The translations under genes and the position numbers were made by a program. A stretch of DNA of 64,000 bases, taken from Oegoconia quadripuncta. Taxonomy: Eukaryota; Arthropoda; Insecta; Lepidoptera; Autostichidae. Under the pieces are notes generated by a model. That model did not search any database and had not been told where the DNA came from. It saw only the letters and a list, made by a program, of their open reading frames with translations. The stretch spans positions 13,083,124-13,147,123 of the forward strand of contig OX438741.1 of the NCBI GenBank assembly GCA_949316235.1. Reading direction: 5' to 3'. Positions 49,100 through 59,912 of this stretch are shown here, one piece after another. Positions within the stretch are counted from its first letter, which is position 1, and each line of letters starts with the position of its first letter.

Positions 49100-50345
49100 T
49101 TATTATTTTAGAGAGGGCGGGCTTGTGTCCCTCTATAAGCACTGCGACCTGTGCTGGTCTATTGAGCCATTTCCTCTGATTAAAAATCGTCCCCTAGGCC
49201 AGCGACCTGCATGTATTGCACGATATTCCGGGCAGCGAAGATTTTACGTCCTACGAAGTGACATAGAGTCATCCTAGAATCCGGCTTCTAGTAAGGATGA
49301 GTGCATAACACTCGCAAAGAATGTGTATAGGAGTAGTCTCCCCTCTCCACCGAATTTATAGATCTCATGCAAACCCGGTTCATTTGCGTGTTTAGTTTGC
49401 AATGTCCGGTTATAAAAGCTGTTGGCACCTTGGTTACTAACTCATTGCATAATCAATCGCCTGATGGTTTCTAGGTATTCCAGCTGCAGGTTGCGGTCTC
49501 ACAAAATTGGCCTCAGCACCCTTCCTGGTTAATTCGTCAGCAACTTCATTACCACTGATTCCCCACTGTTCAAGCACCCTCACTGAGCATTACAGAATTA
49601 GTTGAACCCAGGCGGTTCAGAGATTGGATTGCACTCCAAGGAGAGCTTGGGGTCCACTACATCAGACTCCATTGTCTTGAGGGCAATTTTGTTACTATTC
49701 GCTGGGAGACAGCTGCACATGGTCCTGGCTGGCTGACACACTTCTTGGTTTAAGGCCTCCACAGCAGCTGGAACTTTCACGACCATCGTTTTTGGAGCTA
49801 TCTGTAAAACCAGACGGTGTCTTCTGTCATGAATAACTTCGGTATCGCATCGTCCTTTTCGGTTCTCTGCGTTATCTCCACCCGATGTCTTCCCTCTACT
49901 TCTTTATGGTATCAATAGGCATGGCCATGATTGGAGTTGTAATGAGGTCATTGTGTAGTTTTCTTACTACAACCGATTTCCATCTAACCTTTGGCCCGTT
50001 TAGCGATCACAGAATAGCCGACTTCGCCTCCATTAACATTGCGGTTTTGTTCAGACAACTGTTATAATACTGTATTAAGTTGTTAATTTAAGAAATTTGT
50101 CAATCGTATAACACAGATACGTAACCTCAGGGGTTGACATTATATTGCCGGTAATCTGCAACGTCTGTTGCCCGTTTAGTTTACCTTTAAATGTGTTTGG
50201 GCAATTAGTTTCACGCCATTCTCGAGCCATTGTCTGAGGTTTGGCGCAGATAAGGGTGTCTTAAGACGCGAGCGGATTTTCAGCGAAATTCACTTGAATG
50301 TGTATTGGAATTCCTGGAAGTCGAGCGCTAACTGTATGTTTATAC
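49100..50345 (-). pseudogene. Degenerate LINE with RNase H domain
   Basis: On the minus strand, SGFTDSSKNDG (near 49800) recalls the first RNase H block (F.DGS). The 62-codon frame at 49598-49786 covers the middle. RVLEQWGISGNEVADELTRK, then GAEA (near 49475-49580), matches the G..GNE.ADELA block. Upstream (49850-50340), EVTYLCYTIDKFLKL and CLNKTAML resemble the region after a reverse transcriptase. Many frameshifts and stops; an old fragment. Clades with RNase H include R1-, LOA- and I-like elements; not resolved. Confidence 0.68.
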
Positions 50346-51065
50346 ACGTTTAGGTAGACGTAAGCACTTATAGTTTGCAGCTTATTATATTAGCTGTAGA
50401 GGTGGCTAAATATATTCATTGTTATCACATATATATTTTCCTGGGTCCAGCGACTTCCTGCAATCTTCATCAGGCCGTCCGATTACGTTAATCTGTACAA
50501 ATTGAATAGAGTACCCTAAAAACAAAATTGAATTTTTGAGTATATTTAGACTGTCATTTTATTTACCAAGCTTTTAAACTAAAATCACACAGAACATTTC
50601 AGCGAAGCAATAGAATCTAGAATCTACGGTACGTTGACAAGTCGATGCATTAGCTTTATTGAGATGAAAACTATATTAGGGAGATATTGAAAAATTATAA
50701 TCTACTCAGATCAAGATGTAGACTGAGCACACAGTACGACAAAAGTGAAGTCAGAATTCATACCGATTTTTGTAAGCATCAAAAAACCAAGCCCATCGCA
50801 AATATAATACACGTTTATAAAAGTGGCTTCACGTTACATTGTATAAACGCGCCTTCTTTTTTTTTCTTGATCGTGGATTGTATATTGACCAAAATGGCTT
50901 ACTTAAAGCAAATCTTTCATTTTTCAGATAACTGTCTAAAACTTTGTGATGTATAGGGAATTTCCATCAAAATTACATTAAGCTTAATAAAAAAATGTAA
51001 TCTACTTTTTGAGTTAATTCGTCAACACATACCTACGTACGTTAGTACTATATTAATCCTGCAAA
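50346..51065. other. Unassigned stretch
   Basis: No element recognised. The frame at 50687-50956 has no domain. Confidence 0.4.
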
Positions 51066-51415
51066 TCCACCACAGGACCAAGGCATCTTCAATGAAGTGA
51101 ATAACTTTCCTTGGGAAGATTTTCCCTAATCGCCCTAAACACAGACCGAGCTCAATAACAATATTGATGCAAATTTGTGTTTACTTCATCAACATGTCTT
51201 CCGGGTTTCCGTCCACCTTTTGGTTCGACATCTCTACTCTAGAAATTTAATGCCAGCCCTAAGTTCTTTAGGGTGCCCTATCCACTGCCACATCAACTAA
51301 TCCCTGGGTCTTTCGTTCATCTACGGAATTCTTCATTCCTGATCCGATTTTGGAGTGAAACACCGTACCCTCTTAGTTCGTTGTGACTTTGAGCTTTCTC
51401 ATGACACCCACAGTT
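51066..51415 (-). pseudogene. RTE-like LINE fragment, very decayed
   Basis: The minus strand encodes GVSLQNRIRNEEFRR, matching the SLQDRISNEEIRKRTKV segment at 16820. Further text (KVDGNPED) is only loosely like the RTE tail. Multiple stops. Confidence 0.5.
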
Positions 51416-51420
51416 TTTCT

Positions 51421-51625
51421 TTTTTTTTATGCATAACGTACCAGCCGTATTTAAGTACCAATCGTACTTGACCTTAATCACGTCTTTTTTTTTTGTCGAG
51501 GGGAAACGCATTTACTAGTTCAACCCGCCGCCGACGGGGACCTTAATCACACCTGATGTTAATTGAAGATGAGGCCGAAGATGGAAGCGTACTGACCCGG
51601 AAACCCCAACACATTTGGGGGACTC
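51421..51625 (-). mobile_element. SINE-B 3' part with a 57-bp insertion
   Basis: TTTTTTTTATGCATAACGTA to GACCTTAATCAC, then after the insertion CCTTAATCACACCTGATGTT, GAAGATGAGGCCGAAGATGG and CCCCAACACATTTGGGGGAC. The remaining 5' part is absent. Confidence 0.8.
51482..51538 (-). mobile_element. 57-bp poly(A) retro-insertion with 12-bp target duplication
   Basis: Flanked by GACCTTAATCAC at 51470-51481 and 51539-51550, present once in other SINE-B copies. On the minus strand it is CGTCGGCGGCGGGTTGAACT, AGTAAATGCGTTTCCCC, ending in an A run. A severely 5'-truncated insertion of a GC-rich element not otherwise seen here. Confidence 0.8.
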
Positions 51626-51712
51626 CCCTTCATGTCTACTTCGTGCCGTCCAGTCTCCGCTGCTCCTACCACTCGTGGGCTAGCGCTGCTTGCCTCCGAT
51701 TCACAAAAATTA

Positions 51713-52003
51713 CTAAGGGTAGGGCTGAAAAGACCAAGTAGAAGAGGGGCTCAATTATGTTCTTCAAAAAAATATCGTGTCGTATCAAATGACCTATCAT
51801 CTTTCCTCTTCGGTTCTCAACTGTGGGTAACAGGCATCTCTTCCCCTTTACCATCATTAACACCTCTTCATTTGTTCTCTTCTCGGTCCAGCTTATTCCC
51901 TCCATTCGTCTCCAGCACCACATCTCGAATGCCTCTAACCTTTCCCTATTCCTTTGTGTTAATGTCCATGTCTCACAGCCATATAAAGCTATACTCGAAA
52001 TAG
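51713..52003 (-). pseudogene. Non-LTR LINE C-terminal fragment
   Basis: The minus strand encodes ALYGCETWTLTQRNRERLEA, then FEMWCWRRMEGISWTEKRTN and IGHLIRHDIFLKNIIE. This is the LYGCE.W...W.RM..I.W..R..N segment common after the reverse transcriptase in many animal LINEs. It ends abruptly near 51720. Reverse transcriptase absent. Confidence 0.75.
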
Positions 52004-52526
52004 TGTTATGGGGAATAAAATCGATGTGTTTTGGTTGAAATTATGGACCCCACTAGTCAAACAGAAACTGTTCTATCCTCTATACATATAGTACAATGCA
52101 TATAGGATGAAACTAACGACAACAGCGTTGAAACACACCGGATATTTTGAGTCATTAAGATGTTGAGAATTGCTCCATTTATCCACATTTCGCTGGCATC
52201 AATAGCGTGGAATAATTTGAGAAATTCTATTATCCGGTGTGTTTCGAATATTTCACAAAATCTGGGCCACTATTGCCTTCAAAAATACATAAAAATACCT
52301 GAAAATTTTCATTTAATGTCGCATCGATCGTTGTTTCTGATTAAATACACCCATTATATTAGCATCCTCCATACCGGGAAGTACATTTGGAGTACTGGTA
52401 GCCTGAAACACACCTGTTTCATTGTCGTCCGTTATATTCATATTTTTATGTATGGTTATAAAGAAGAAAATAAATACTCCTTATTATTTTTTTAAAGTCT
52501 TTCTCTTCTTCATAGTGAAGAAGGTA
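52004..52526. other. Unassigned stretch
   Basis: No element recognised. The frame at 52160-52495 has no domain. Confidence 0.4.
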
Positions 52527-52630
52527 ACTTCCTCATCATCATCTTCAGCCGAAAGACGTCCACTGCTGAACAAAGGCCTCCCCCAAAGATCTGCACAACT
52601 TCCTAACCAAGTGTGGCGGGTTCAGCTGAT
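52527..52630 (-). mobile_element. RTE-like 3' end
   Basis: TCATCATCATCTTCAGCCGA, AGACGTCCACTGCTGAACAA and AGGCCTCCCCCAAAGATCTG complement the terminus at 3720-3775. Confidence 0.7.
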
Positions 52631-53100
52631 GAAATTATAGATGGTTTCAAAATCTTTCTGGTAATTCTGCAAGTGTTGAGTATGTATGTCGGAATGTTCA
52701 AAGTTTTACTATTGTTATAATTGATCCTTTAAACATTGGTGAAACAACCGACTTTATTATGACTTGTTCTAAAGAGTCCGTCACATTATTATGAATATTC
52801 GTTATATCCGGAATATATGGACAGATCTTTACCATGTTCATGTGGGATAATGGTGCTATACTCTAATCACTTCAAAAATAAAGCAACTTACATTTTAGAA
52901 ATTGATACCGTTCATCTTTTTGAAAGTCGATTAATGAGTTACCCTAATATTGTTTTGTATACCAGCTGCTAGTATGATATCGGTAGCACGAGCGACAAAG
53001 GAGTGAAAGTGGTATAGTTGTCAATATTAAACATTATATCGCGCGAAACCGTTTATTGCGCCTGTCATGCTACGGGGACGGATGGTATTAATTATAAATA
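52631..53100. other. Unassigned stretch
   Basis: Nothing recognised. Confidence 0.4.
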
Positions 53101-53370
53101 AATAATAATAAATATCCTTAGATATACACACAGCGCCATCTACTTCCACAGTAAGCAACTATAGGCTTGTGTTATGGATACCAGATGGTTGATATACTAC
53201 ATAAATACATTTTTTTTTTGTAAACAAATACTTATTATAAATGAAAACATCCATAACTCGGGTACACATGTCCGTATACATCACACAAATTTTAAAAAAA
53301 TTTCAAAAATCATTTGAACCCGCAACCTTGTGATATAGTAGTCAGAGTTGCTAACCATTACACCAAACAG
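53101..53370 (-). mobile_element. SINE-C with altered box B
   Basis: Tail AATAATAATAAATATCC at left, head ACTCTGACTACTATATCACA in complement at right. The segment normally reading GCCCCTAGCGGGATTCGAAC is replaced by AT-rich text ending TTTGAACCCGCAACC. Confidence 0.82.
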
Positions 53371-53899
53371 TCAAGTCATTCACAGGAATTATATTCATGC
53401 TTGCCATCTAAATAACCAGATATTTTAACTTGTGTTGTGTTGTCTTTTGTTTTAGACTGCTCAGCTGGAAGTAACATCGCGGCTTTCATTTGGACCAAAT
53501 TTATATACTGTGTCACCTTCATGACTCACTTGACACTGGCAAAATTCATAAGAGTTGCCACTAAACAAACTGGAACTGGAACCAGATATTTTTAAAAGTA
53601 TTTGGGACATAGGTTGCTAGTTATTTAAAAGAATAAATAATGTACCTATCACTTCTTGAGTGTTGTTGGAACAGTGCCAACTTTAGTTATCGTGGTTTCA
53701 CCCCTCTTACCCCTGGGAGACATATTGTTTGGAATATAAATTGAATGCCAATTCAGTAGGGACTCTTCCATTGTCACAATTTTCAATGGTCTATATTTTG
53801 TTGAGAAGCCTTCACTACCCTTTACTGGGGCACGTGCCAGTTAGGATTTCCTTAGTAATTATTCATAATGAATACATCCCCCGTAGAATGACATGGTTT
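53371..53899. other. Unassigned stretch
   Basis: Nothing recognised. Confidence 0.4.
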
Positions 53900-54165
53900 G
53901 TCGTATGACGTGGGAGTCAGAATTGGATATATAAGAACAAATTGACTACCCCTATGTTCAGACTAAGCAAAGTTAATGCATCATTTGTGGGACACTGTAC
54001 ACGCTTTTATAACCTTATACCTGAGAATATCATTAATCTAACTGAGAAAAAATTTAAAGATTATGTCAAAATCACATTAGCAAAAAAGGGTTATTATAAA
54101 ATTAGTGACTACCTGAATGACAAATACGCTTGGTGTACTTCGACCAGCTCCCCAAAATTATAAAA
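53900..54165 (+). pseudogene. Non-LTR LINE C-terminus
   Basis: The frame 53942-54163 ends FRLSKVNASFVGHCTRFYNL, IPENIINLTEKKFKDYVKIT, KGYYKISDYLNDKYAW. The pattern S.....RFYN.IP..I..L....FK..VK..L...YY...DYLND...W is the known C-terminal signature of a lepidopteran reverse transcriptase family (from memory). It ends after CCAAAATTATAA. Confidence 0.65.
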
Positions 54166-54235
54166 TTGTATTATTATATACTTTATTTAAAAAAAAAGGA
54201 CAACAATGATCCTGTGGGTTTCTTGCGCCTTAAAC

Positions 54236-54449
54236 TTTTTTTATTTTATGCACAACGGGTTGGTACTTGACTTCAATCACACCTGATGTTAAGTGAAGAT
54301 GAGGTCGAAGGTGGACTGACCCGGAAACCCCAATACATTTGGGGGACTGGCTATCTTATTTCTGACAACCGGAACACAACAATGCTATTAACTTGCTGCT
54401 TGGCGGCAGATTTAGATAAGATGGTGGTAGCTATATAGCCAAGCGGACA
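54236..54449 (-). mobile_element. SINE-B, head missing
   Basis: TTATGCACAACGGGTTGGTA to TAGCTATATAGCCAAGCGGACA, with a small TATA insertion near 54433. A plus-strand SINE-B piece (GTACGCTTCCACCTTCGACC, TCATCTTCA) follows at 54450-54478, making an inverted junction. Confidence 0.82.
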
Positions 54450-54479
54450 GTACGCTTCCACCTTCGACCTCATCTTCAA

Positions 54480-54884
54480 ATACAAAGCAACTATGGCGTT
54501 CAGAATAAGCAGCCACTCTTGAAAGAAAGAAGTTTGCTGAAGCCTAAAAAGGCGTAAAAAATCGTGCAAACCAAACACCCCCAAGAGGTAAGCCTAAAAT
54601 CAATTACAGGGACAATGTCGCATGAAAGGATCCCCTATAACTTAGTTTAAGCGTCACTCAACCAACCTTTTAACTTAAGTAGGTATGCCTACGCACCACT
54701 TGGCACTTACATCGCGAGTCTGCATGTACATGTACCTGTGTGACAGAGTAGTGCGGTAATACAATTTGCTCAACGACCCTGGGCTAAGCAATATTTTAGT
54801 TAGTTTCATCCAAACTAAGCCCGTTTTACGAAATTTGGATGAAATATATTATGCTCCTGTTTTACCTACAGTTGTGTTAAAGTC
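54480..54884. other. Unassigned stretch
   Basis: No element recognised. Confidence 0.4.
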
Positions 54885-55600
54885 AAAAGTCAAAAGTCAA
54901 AAGTCAAAAGTCAAAAGTCAAAAAAATATTTATTTCGTAGGATAAAAATTATCACTTGAAAACGTCACATTTTTTAACTTAACCTTTAGGCGGACGCGGA
55001 CACCGATCGGTGCCAAAAAAACTTTTATACCGTCAACACTCGCGGACACCGATCGGTGCCAACGGACACCCGACTTTCAACTCTCGATTGCAATGATTAT
55101 AGAGTTCCAATTCCTTTGGACTGTGTTTGAACTTGTTCTCTATTAAATTCCGCATCTAATAATGTGCGCCATGTTATGTTAGCTATGATATTCTCTGTTA
55201 GATATGATATGATGTTAGTCTGTATTTGCGAAAATATTTTTTTTCTCTTTGGGTGGGAGTATAGGCATAGATTTCCAACTACTGTTTTTTATTAGAACGG
55301 GCTTAGAAACCTGCTCTCTATGCTTCCAATTCTCATAACAATTTATTGAATTACCCGTTTCTTAAGAAAAACATGAAATAAATCTGTACTTTCCGTAAAT
55401 ATACCAATTATATTGTATAATTAGGCTGAATATCGCCGAGCGGTCTATGTCCATGCTTGCTTATCATCCAGATAGTCAGAAATTTTATAATGGCCTTTGG
55501 TGAATAATGTCTGTTTTATGATGGTTTTGAATTTATTTAAAGGTAAATTTTAAATGTCCACTGGAACCTTATTATAAAAGCGTATACATTGCCCCTTAAA
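54885..55600 (-). mobile_element. Retroposon E interrupted after TTAA
   Basis: The AAAGTC-repeat tail, TATTTATTTCGTAGGATAAA and ATCACTTGAAAACGTCACAT run to 54980. The same family resumes near 55430 (TGGTTTTGAATTTATTTAAA, GGTAAATTTTAAATGTCCAC, TGGAACCTTAT). The intervening piece is absent from 20525-20765. Confidence 0.55.
54981..55429. repeat. Insertion with two ACCGATCGGT palindromes
   Basis: Begins just after TTAA (54979-54982) with CCTTTAGGCGGACGCGGAC. GCGGACACCGATCGGTGCCA occurs at 54996-55015 and again at 55042-55061, 46 bp apart, each centred on the perfect 12-bp palindrome CACCGATCGGTG. TTAA and the repeated subterminal palindrome recall piggyBac-type ends, but no matching right end was found. 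Confidence 0.45.
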
Positions 55601-55825
55601 TGACTTAGTGACTTTGACTGTGTGTGTCATGTATCTGTGTAATAAATAATTCTACGCAGTATTATTTACCTGGACTGGATCGCTTATTGCTTGCGGACAA
55701 AAACTGGACATACATAAACACATAACGCCCGTCGTTTTTCGTCGGAGGTTAAAAACAGTGCATAACACTACAACTCCACTCCAAAAACCAGGTCTTATGT
55801 TTCGTGATTTCCTTCTCATTTCAAT

Positions 55826-55872
55826 CAATCAATCAATCAAATACACTTTATTGTACAAAAAAAAAAAAAAAT
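55826..55872 (-). mobile_element. Retroposon F-like tail, minus strand
   Basis: CAATCAATCAATCAATCAAA, then TACACTTTATTGTACAAA, is the complement of an F terminus with a TTGA tail. Confidence 0.6.
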
Positions 55873-56577
55873 TCTACAATGCACTTCATGAATAAAGCTT
55901 CAAAAAAATAATAATTGTACAACCAGGCGGTCTTATCGCTATTAAGCGATTTCTACCAGACAACCTTTGGGTAGAGAAAAAATTTAAACGGGATAAAAGC
56001 AAGTAGGTTGTGCACCAATGACTTAAAAATATATATAATAATAGATACCAAACAATAGATATAAACATACATACGTTAGATATGAACATCAACTTACATG
56101 CAATGATAGTGTAAAATATACCTACTTATATAGCGATAAATTGTTTATACATATTTCTTCTTTTTTTCTTTTCTTCTTTGTTTCTTTCCTTAAGTGTTTC
56201 TTCCTCAATCACCATATTTAATCTAACTGAATAAACTGCTGAATAAACCCCAACAGTTGCTGATTTTCTGTACAAGGATAGAGTACCCATCCGTAATAGA
56301 ATAAAAATGTTTTCCAACCGTCCTGTAGCTTGTGTCAGGTACAGTATAGGTATTTAGTTATAAAACCTACAATATTAAATTAAATTGTAGAATATGCTAA
56401 GATCTCCTAAGACAATTTTCTAAGAAATTTATCAATGGCTACTTTTATTTATAATAATACTACTTTATATTTTCTAAAAATAGTTAATTGAGTCGCGATA
56501 TTTGCCCTCGGTGAAATTTTTCATAAATACAATGAAGTTATTAATCAATTTTTTGAAAATATTTGCAAGAGTTCTAA
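55873..56577. other. Unassigned AT-rich stretch
   Basis: No element recognised apart from GTATAGGTATTTAGTTATAA near 56345, related to repeat H. Confidence 0.4.
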
Positions 56578-56722
56578 GTATATTTTTTTTTTTTTTTTTA
56601 TATGAGAGGGCGGCAAACGAGCATGCGGGTCACCTGATGGAAAGCAATCACCGCCGCCCATGGGCACCTGCAACACCAAAAGGGTCACAGATGCGTTGCC
56701 GGCCTTTGAGGATGGTGTCCAC
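56578..56722 (-). mobile_element. LINE-1 3' end
   Basis: T run at 56582-56599, GAGAGGGCGGCAAACGAGCA, GTCACCTGATGGAAAGCAAT and ACCAAAAGGGTCACAGATGC. Truncated in the last codons. Confidence 0.82.
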
Positions 56723-56774
56723 CCCAGAATAAGTAGGGCAGCCTGAGCGATGAGGGATGGGAGGGTATATTCTC

Positions 56775-56880
56775 CGACGTGATGAAATTATGTGGTAATT
56801 TTAATTTAATAGTCTATGTTTTATTACTAAATACCTATACTATATCTAAAACAAGCTACCGATTTGTTAGAACACATTTT
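56775..56880. repeat. MITE right end plus repeat H
   Basis: GTGGTAATTTTAATTTAATA, then ATGTTTTATTACTAAATACC and TATACTATATCTAAAACAAG. The same junction order occurs at 34905-34985. Confidence 0.5.
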
Positions 56881-56887
56881 TATTCTA

Positions 56888-57428
56888 TAAATAATAATAA
56901 ATAATAAATATCCTTAGACATACATACAACGCCATCCAGTTCCACAGTAAACAACTATAGGCTTGTGTTGTGGATACCAGATGGTTAAGATACTACATAA
57001 ATACTTTTTTTTTGAAAATAAATACTTATTATTTAAATGAAAACACCCATAACTCGGGTACCTACACATGTCCGTATTCATCACACAAACATATGCCCCT
57101 GGTGGGATCGAACCCGCGATCTTTTGGTACAGTGGTCAATTCTGACCATCTAACCACTTTTTTTTTATATGAGAGGGCGGCAAACGAGCATGTGGGTCAC
57201 CTGATGGAAAGCAATTACCGCCGCCCATGGACACCCGCAACACCAAAAGGGTCACAGATGCGTTGCCGCGGCCTTCGAGGAAGGTGTAGGCTCGTTTCTT
57301 GAAGGTTCCAATATCGTACTCGTTCGGGAATACCACTGCAGGAAGTCCGTTCCACAGGGTGGTCGTACGTGGTAAGAAGTTTCTTGAGAAACGTACAGTG
57401 GTAGACCTCCACTACACCAAACAGGTCG
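56888..57428 (-). mobile_element. SINE-C split by a LINE-1 insertion
   Basis: Tail and body at 56888-57158 (ATAATAAATATCCTTAGACA, CTCGGGTACCTACACATG, GATCGAACCCGCGATCTTTT). The last head bases, CCACTACACCAAACAGGTCG, are at 57409-57428, after the insertion. Confidence 0.87.
57159..57408 (-). mobile_element. LINE-1 3' end nested in SINE-C
   Basis: A 250-bp 5'-truncated LINE-1 (A run on its own strand, [21 protein letters not shown] frames) flanked by CCACT at 57154-57158 and 57409-57413. Coding frames carry at least one indel (GCCGCGGCC). Confidence 0.85.
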
Positions 57429-57439
57429 TATAACTGACA

Positions 57440-57505
57440 GGTACACTATCCATGTGCAAAATCTCACGGCCTTTAAGATTATTATAAAGTGAATCCTTAC
57501 TGAAA
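57440..57505 (-). repeat. Repeat H fragment
   Basis: GACAGGTACACTATCCATGT, AAAATCTCACGGCCTTTAAG and GAATCCTTACTG complement 33745-33815. Confidence 0.5.
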
Positions 57506-58055
57506 TAGTTACAGCATTTCCTTACCCGCAGTAATCATCACCCACGTAATGCAAGCAGACCCTCCGCTTCCGCATATTTATTTTACTGACGGTAGCTGAC
57601 TTACTGTTTGCATTATATACTGGGACATCATAGAGAGCGATGTAGACTTGTCTTTAGAATATTCGCTTCAGTAGCGAATTGAATTTCACTGTAATCCTTC
57701 AATTCTATAGGAACAGAAAGTTTGGGATACTTTTGGGAATCACCTAGAGTTCGAAGATGAAGGCGTTCGACTGATATCCTTTCATGTGTATGTCACATTC
57801 ACTTGTTTGAATTGAAACGAGCTTCCCGCTGCGGTATTCCGTAGTTTACAACATAGACCTATTCAAAATAGATATGCCTGAAAAGAGTTTTGTCGTAAAG
57901 GATTTCTCTACAATTTTTTTGCCTTTAAGTAGAAATTTTGTAATAGTATTTTGGTGTATTTGGATGATATCAAAGACCTTCGGGAGTTTTCAAAATGTAT
58001 TTTATATTAAAGATTTAAATTCGTATTCTGGTTATCTATAGATATCTTTTATAAC
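57506..58055. other. Unassigned stretch
   Basis: Only CGAGCTTCCCGCTGCGGTAT near 57819 recalls the LINE LPAAVF codons. Nothing else recognised. Confidence 0.35.
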
Positions 58056-58339
58056 TGTCTCCGTAGCTCAATGTAAAACAACACTGGGTTTACGAATCGA
58101 AGGTCGAGAGTTCGATCCCCAGCGGAGTACATGATTACGTCCTCGGTTTGGTTACCATCTTATCTAAATCTGCCGCCAAGCAGCAATGTTAATAGCATTG
58201 TTGTGTTCCAGTTGTCAAGATTGCCAGTCTCCCAAATATGTTGGGGTTTCCGGGTCAGTATGCTTCCATCGTCAACCTCGTCTTCAATTAACATCAGGGT
58301 TGATTGAGGTCAAATACTAATCCGTTGTGCGTAAAAAAA
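58056..58339 (+). mobile_element. SINE-B, near full length
   Basis: Head TGTCTCCGTAGCTCAATGTA, box B GAGAGTTCGATCCCCAGCGG (two changes), then a deletion after TCGGTTTGGTT. The A run is at 58333-58339. Confidence 0.85.
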
Positions 58340-58384
58340 TATAGCTTACTACATTTTGAATTTATATTTATTAACGAAATCAAT

Positions 58385-58442
58385 TAATTATGGGGGAGGC
58401 CTGTTTAGCACTGCACTTCTTGTAGCTGATATACGATGATGA
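58385..58442 (+). mobile_element. RTE-like 3' end
   Basis: ATTATGGGGGAGGCCTGTTT, AGCACTGCACTTCTTGTAGC, TGATATACGATGATGA. Confidence 0.65.
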
Positions 58443-58814
58443 ACATAAATTAATGCAATAGATGTAGAGCACTACGGTATATACCTACTTTAAGCTGGTT
58501 ACTACTAAAATCTGCAGCAAACAGCCGACAAGCACGCGCCTCTCGAGGTTGTACTAAAACGACGCACAATACTATTATTTATTCTGTGGGACCATAATTA
58601 ATATGATAGTAGAACACACGAATTGGCATTACAAGCTAGATTGTAGATATTTTTAAACCTTTAATGTAAAAAATAATGAGTGGAATTTAACACGTAACAC
58701 AAATGTATGTGAAGAAATGCATCGGCAAAGTTGCGTGTAGCGAAAACAATGTATAGTAATTAAATAGCATGGGAATATAATAAAAACAGCAGCTAGAAGC
58801 TTGCCATTCTCCTT
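58443..58814. other. Unassigned stretch
   Basis: Nothing recognised. Confidence 0.4.
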
Positions 58815-59305
58815 AAGGTCAGGCGATATTTCACACCAAAACAACTTTTAGTGCTTTACCCGCTCAGGTCCGCTCGTGCATGGAATACTGCTGTCACCTT
58901 TGGCATGGTTCAGCCAAGTACCAACTAGCTGCACCCGATTCTGTGGAACGACGTGCCATGAGATTTATAGGTGATAATTCGATGACTCCTAAATTACAGA
59001 GCCTTGAAAACCGTCGCAAAGTCGCCTGTCTCTTAGTTTTTACAGGATGCATTTCGGGGAGTGTGCATTGGAATTACATAATCTTATTCCACCGTCGCCC
59101 TTCCATCTTCGGACCATTAGGCGTGGGGAGGGATTCCACCCGTATATAGTTAATATACCGAACATTCGCACTAAGAAGTTCGATTCTTCATTCATCATCC
59201 GAACAGCCAAGGTATGGAACTCCTTCCCGGCGTCAGTCTTTCCTGAATCCAACCTTGGGATCTTCAAGAGCAGAGTGAATAGGCATCTACTGACCCTTCG
59301 TAAGG
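58815..59305 (+). pseudogene. LINE-2 C-terminal third, frameshifted
   Basis: Encodes RYFTPKQLLVLY, then MEYCCHLWHGSAKYQLAAPD, SVERRAMRFIGDNS, LQSLENRRKVACLL. After a frameshift near 59045 come MHFGECALELHNLIPPSPFH, GEGFHPYIVNIPNIRTKKFD and AKVWNSFPASV. This arrangement parallels LINE-1 (EYCSHLWAG.., RRAVRIVG.., FH.EC..ELFELIP), so the two are related non-LTR families. The 3' terminus is lost. Confidence 0.82.
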
Positions 59306-59744
59306 CATCCGCGCAGTCTGGTCTGCTGGACTAACCCAGCACGTGGCTTCATACCGTTATCCTCAAGAAAGGTGAAGAAAGTGAGAATTGTTCGGACATT
59401 ATTTAATTTATTATTATAGAGTAGTTTCGCATGCACTACCGGTAGTTGCCCCTCAGCAGACCCTTCAGGAAACCCTTCAGCTCGTCAGCCCGCCGATCCA
59501 GCCGTCATCACTAGGAAGCTGTCTGAACGGGACCTTGGAAATCTGCAGAAAGGTAAGCGTGCACTCATACTCCTCTTGTTAACCGCACCCTTGAATCCAC
59601 CCTCATTTTTAAATTTAATATACAGTCCACTTTTATCGATTTCCGACAGTCCTTACTTATTTTCAACCGATCTACCATAATTCTTGCTAGGCTCAATATC
59701 ATAAACCGCATTTGTTCTGTATTTGGTGTTTCAAGCACCATCCC
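59306..59744. other. Unassigned stretch
   Basis: No element recognised. The frame at 59388-59582 has no domain. Confidence 0.4.
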
Positions 59745-59912
59745 GCAACACTATGTTTTATTACTAAACACCTAAACTATATCTAAAGCAAGCTACTAAT
59801 TTGTTAGAATACATTTTTATTCTATCACGGACAGGTACTCTATCCATGTGCAAAAAATCACATTCTTCAAGATTATAGGAAGTTAAAAGTGTATCCTTAC
59901 TGGACTATTTGG
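59745..59912 (-). repeat. Repeat H, minus strand
   Basis: ATGTTTTATTACTAAACACC, ATATCTAAAGCAAGCTACTA, TATCCATGTGCAAAAAATCA and AGTGTATCCTTACTGG match the reverse of 33740-33895. The Harbinger element begins 4 bp further right. Confidence 0.6.
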
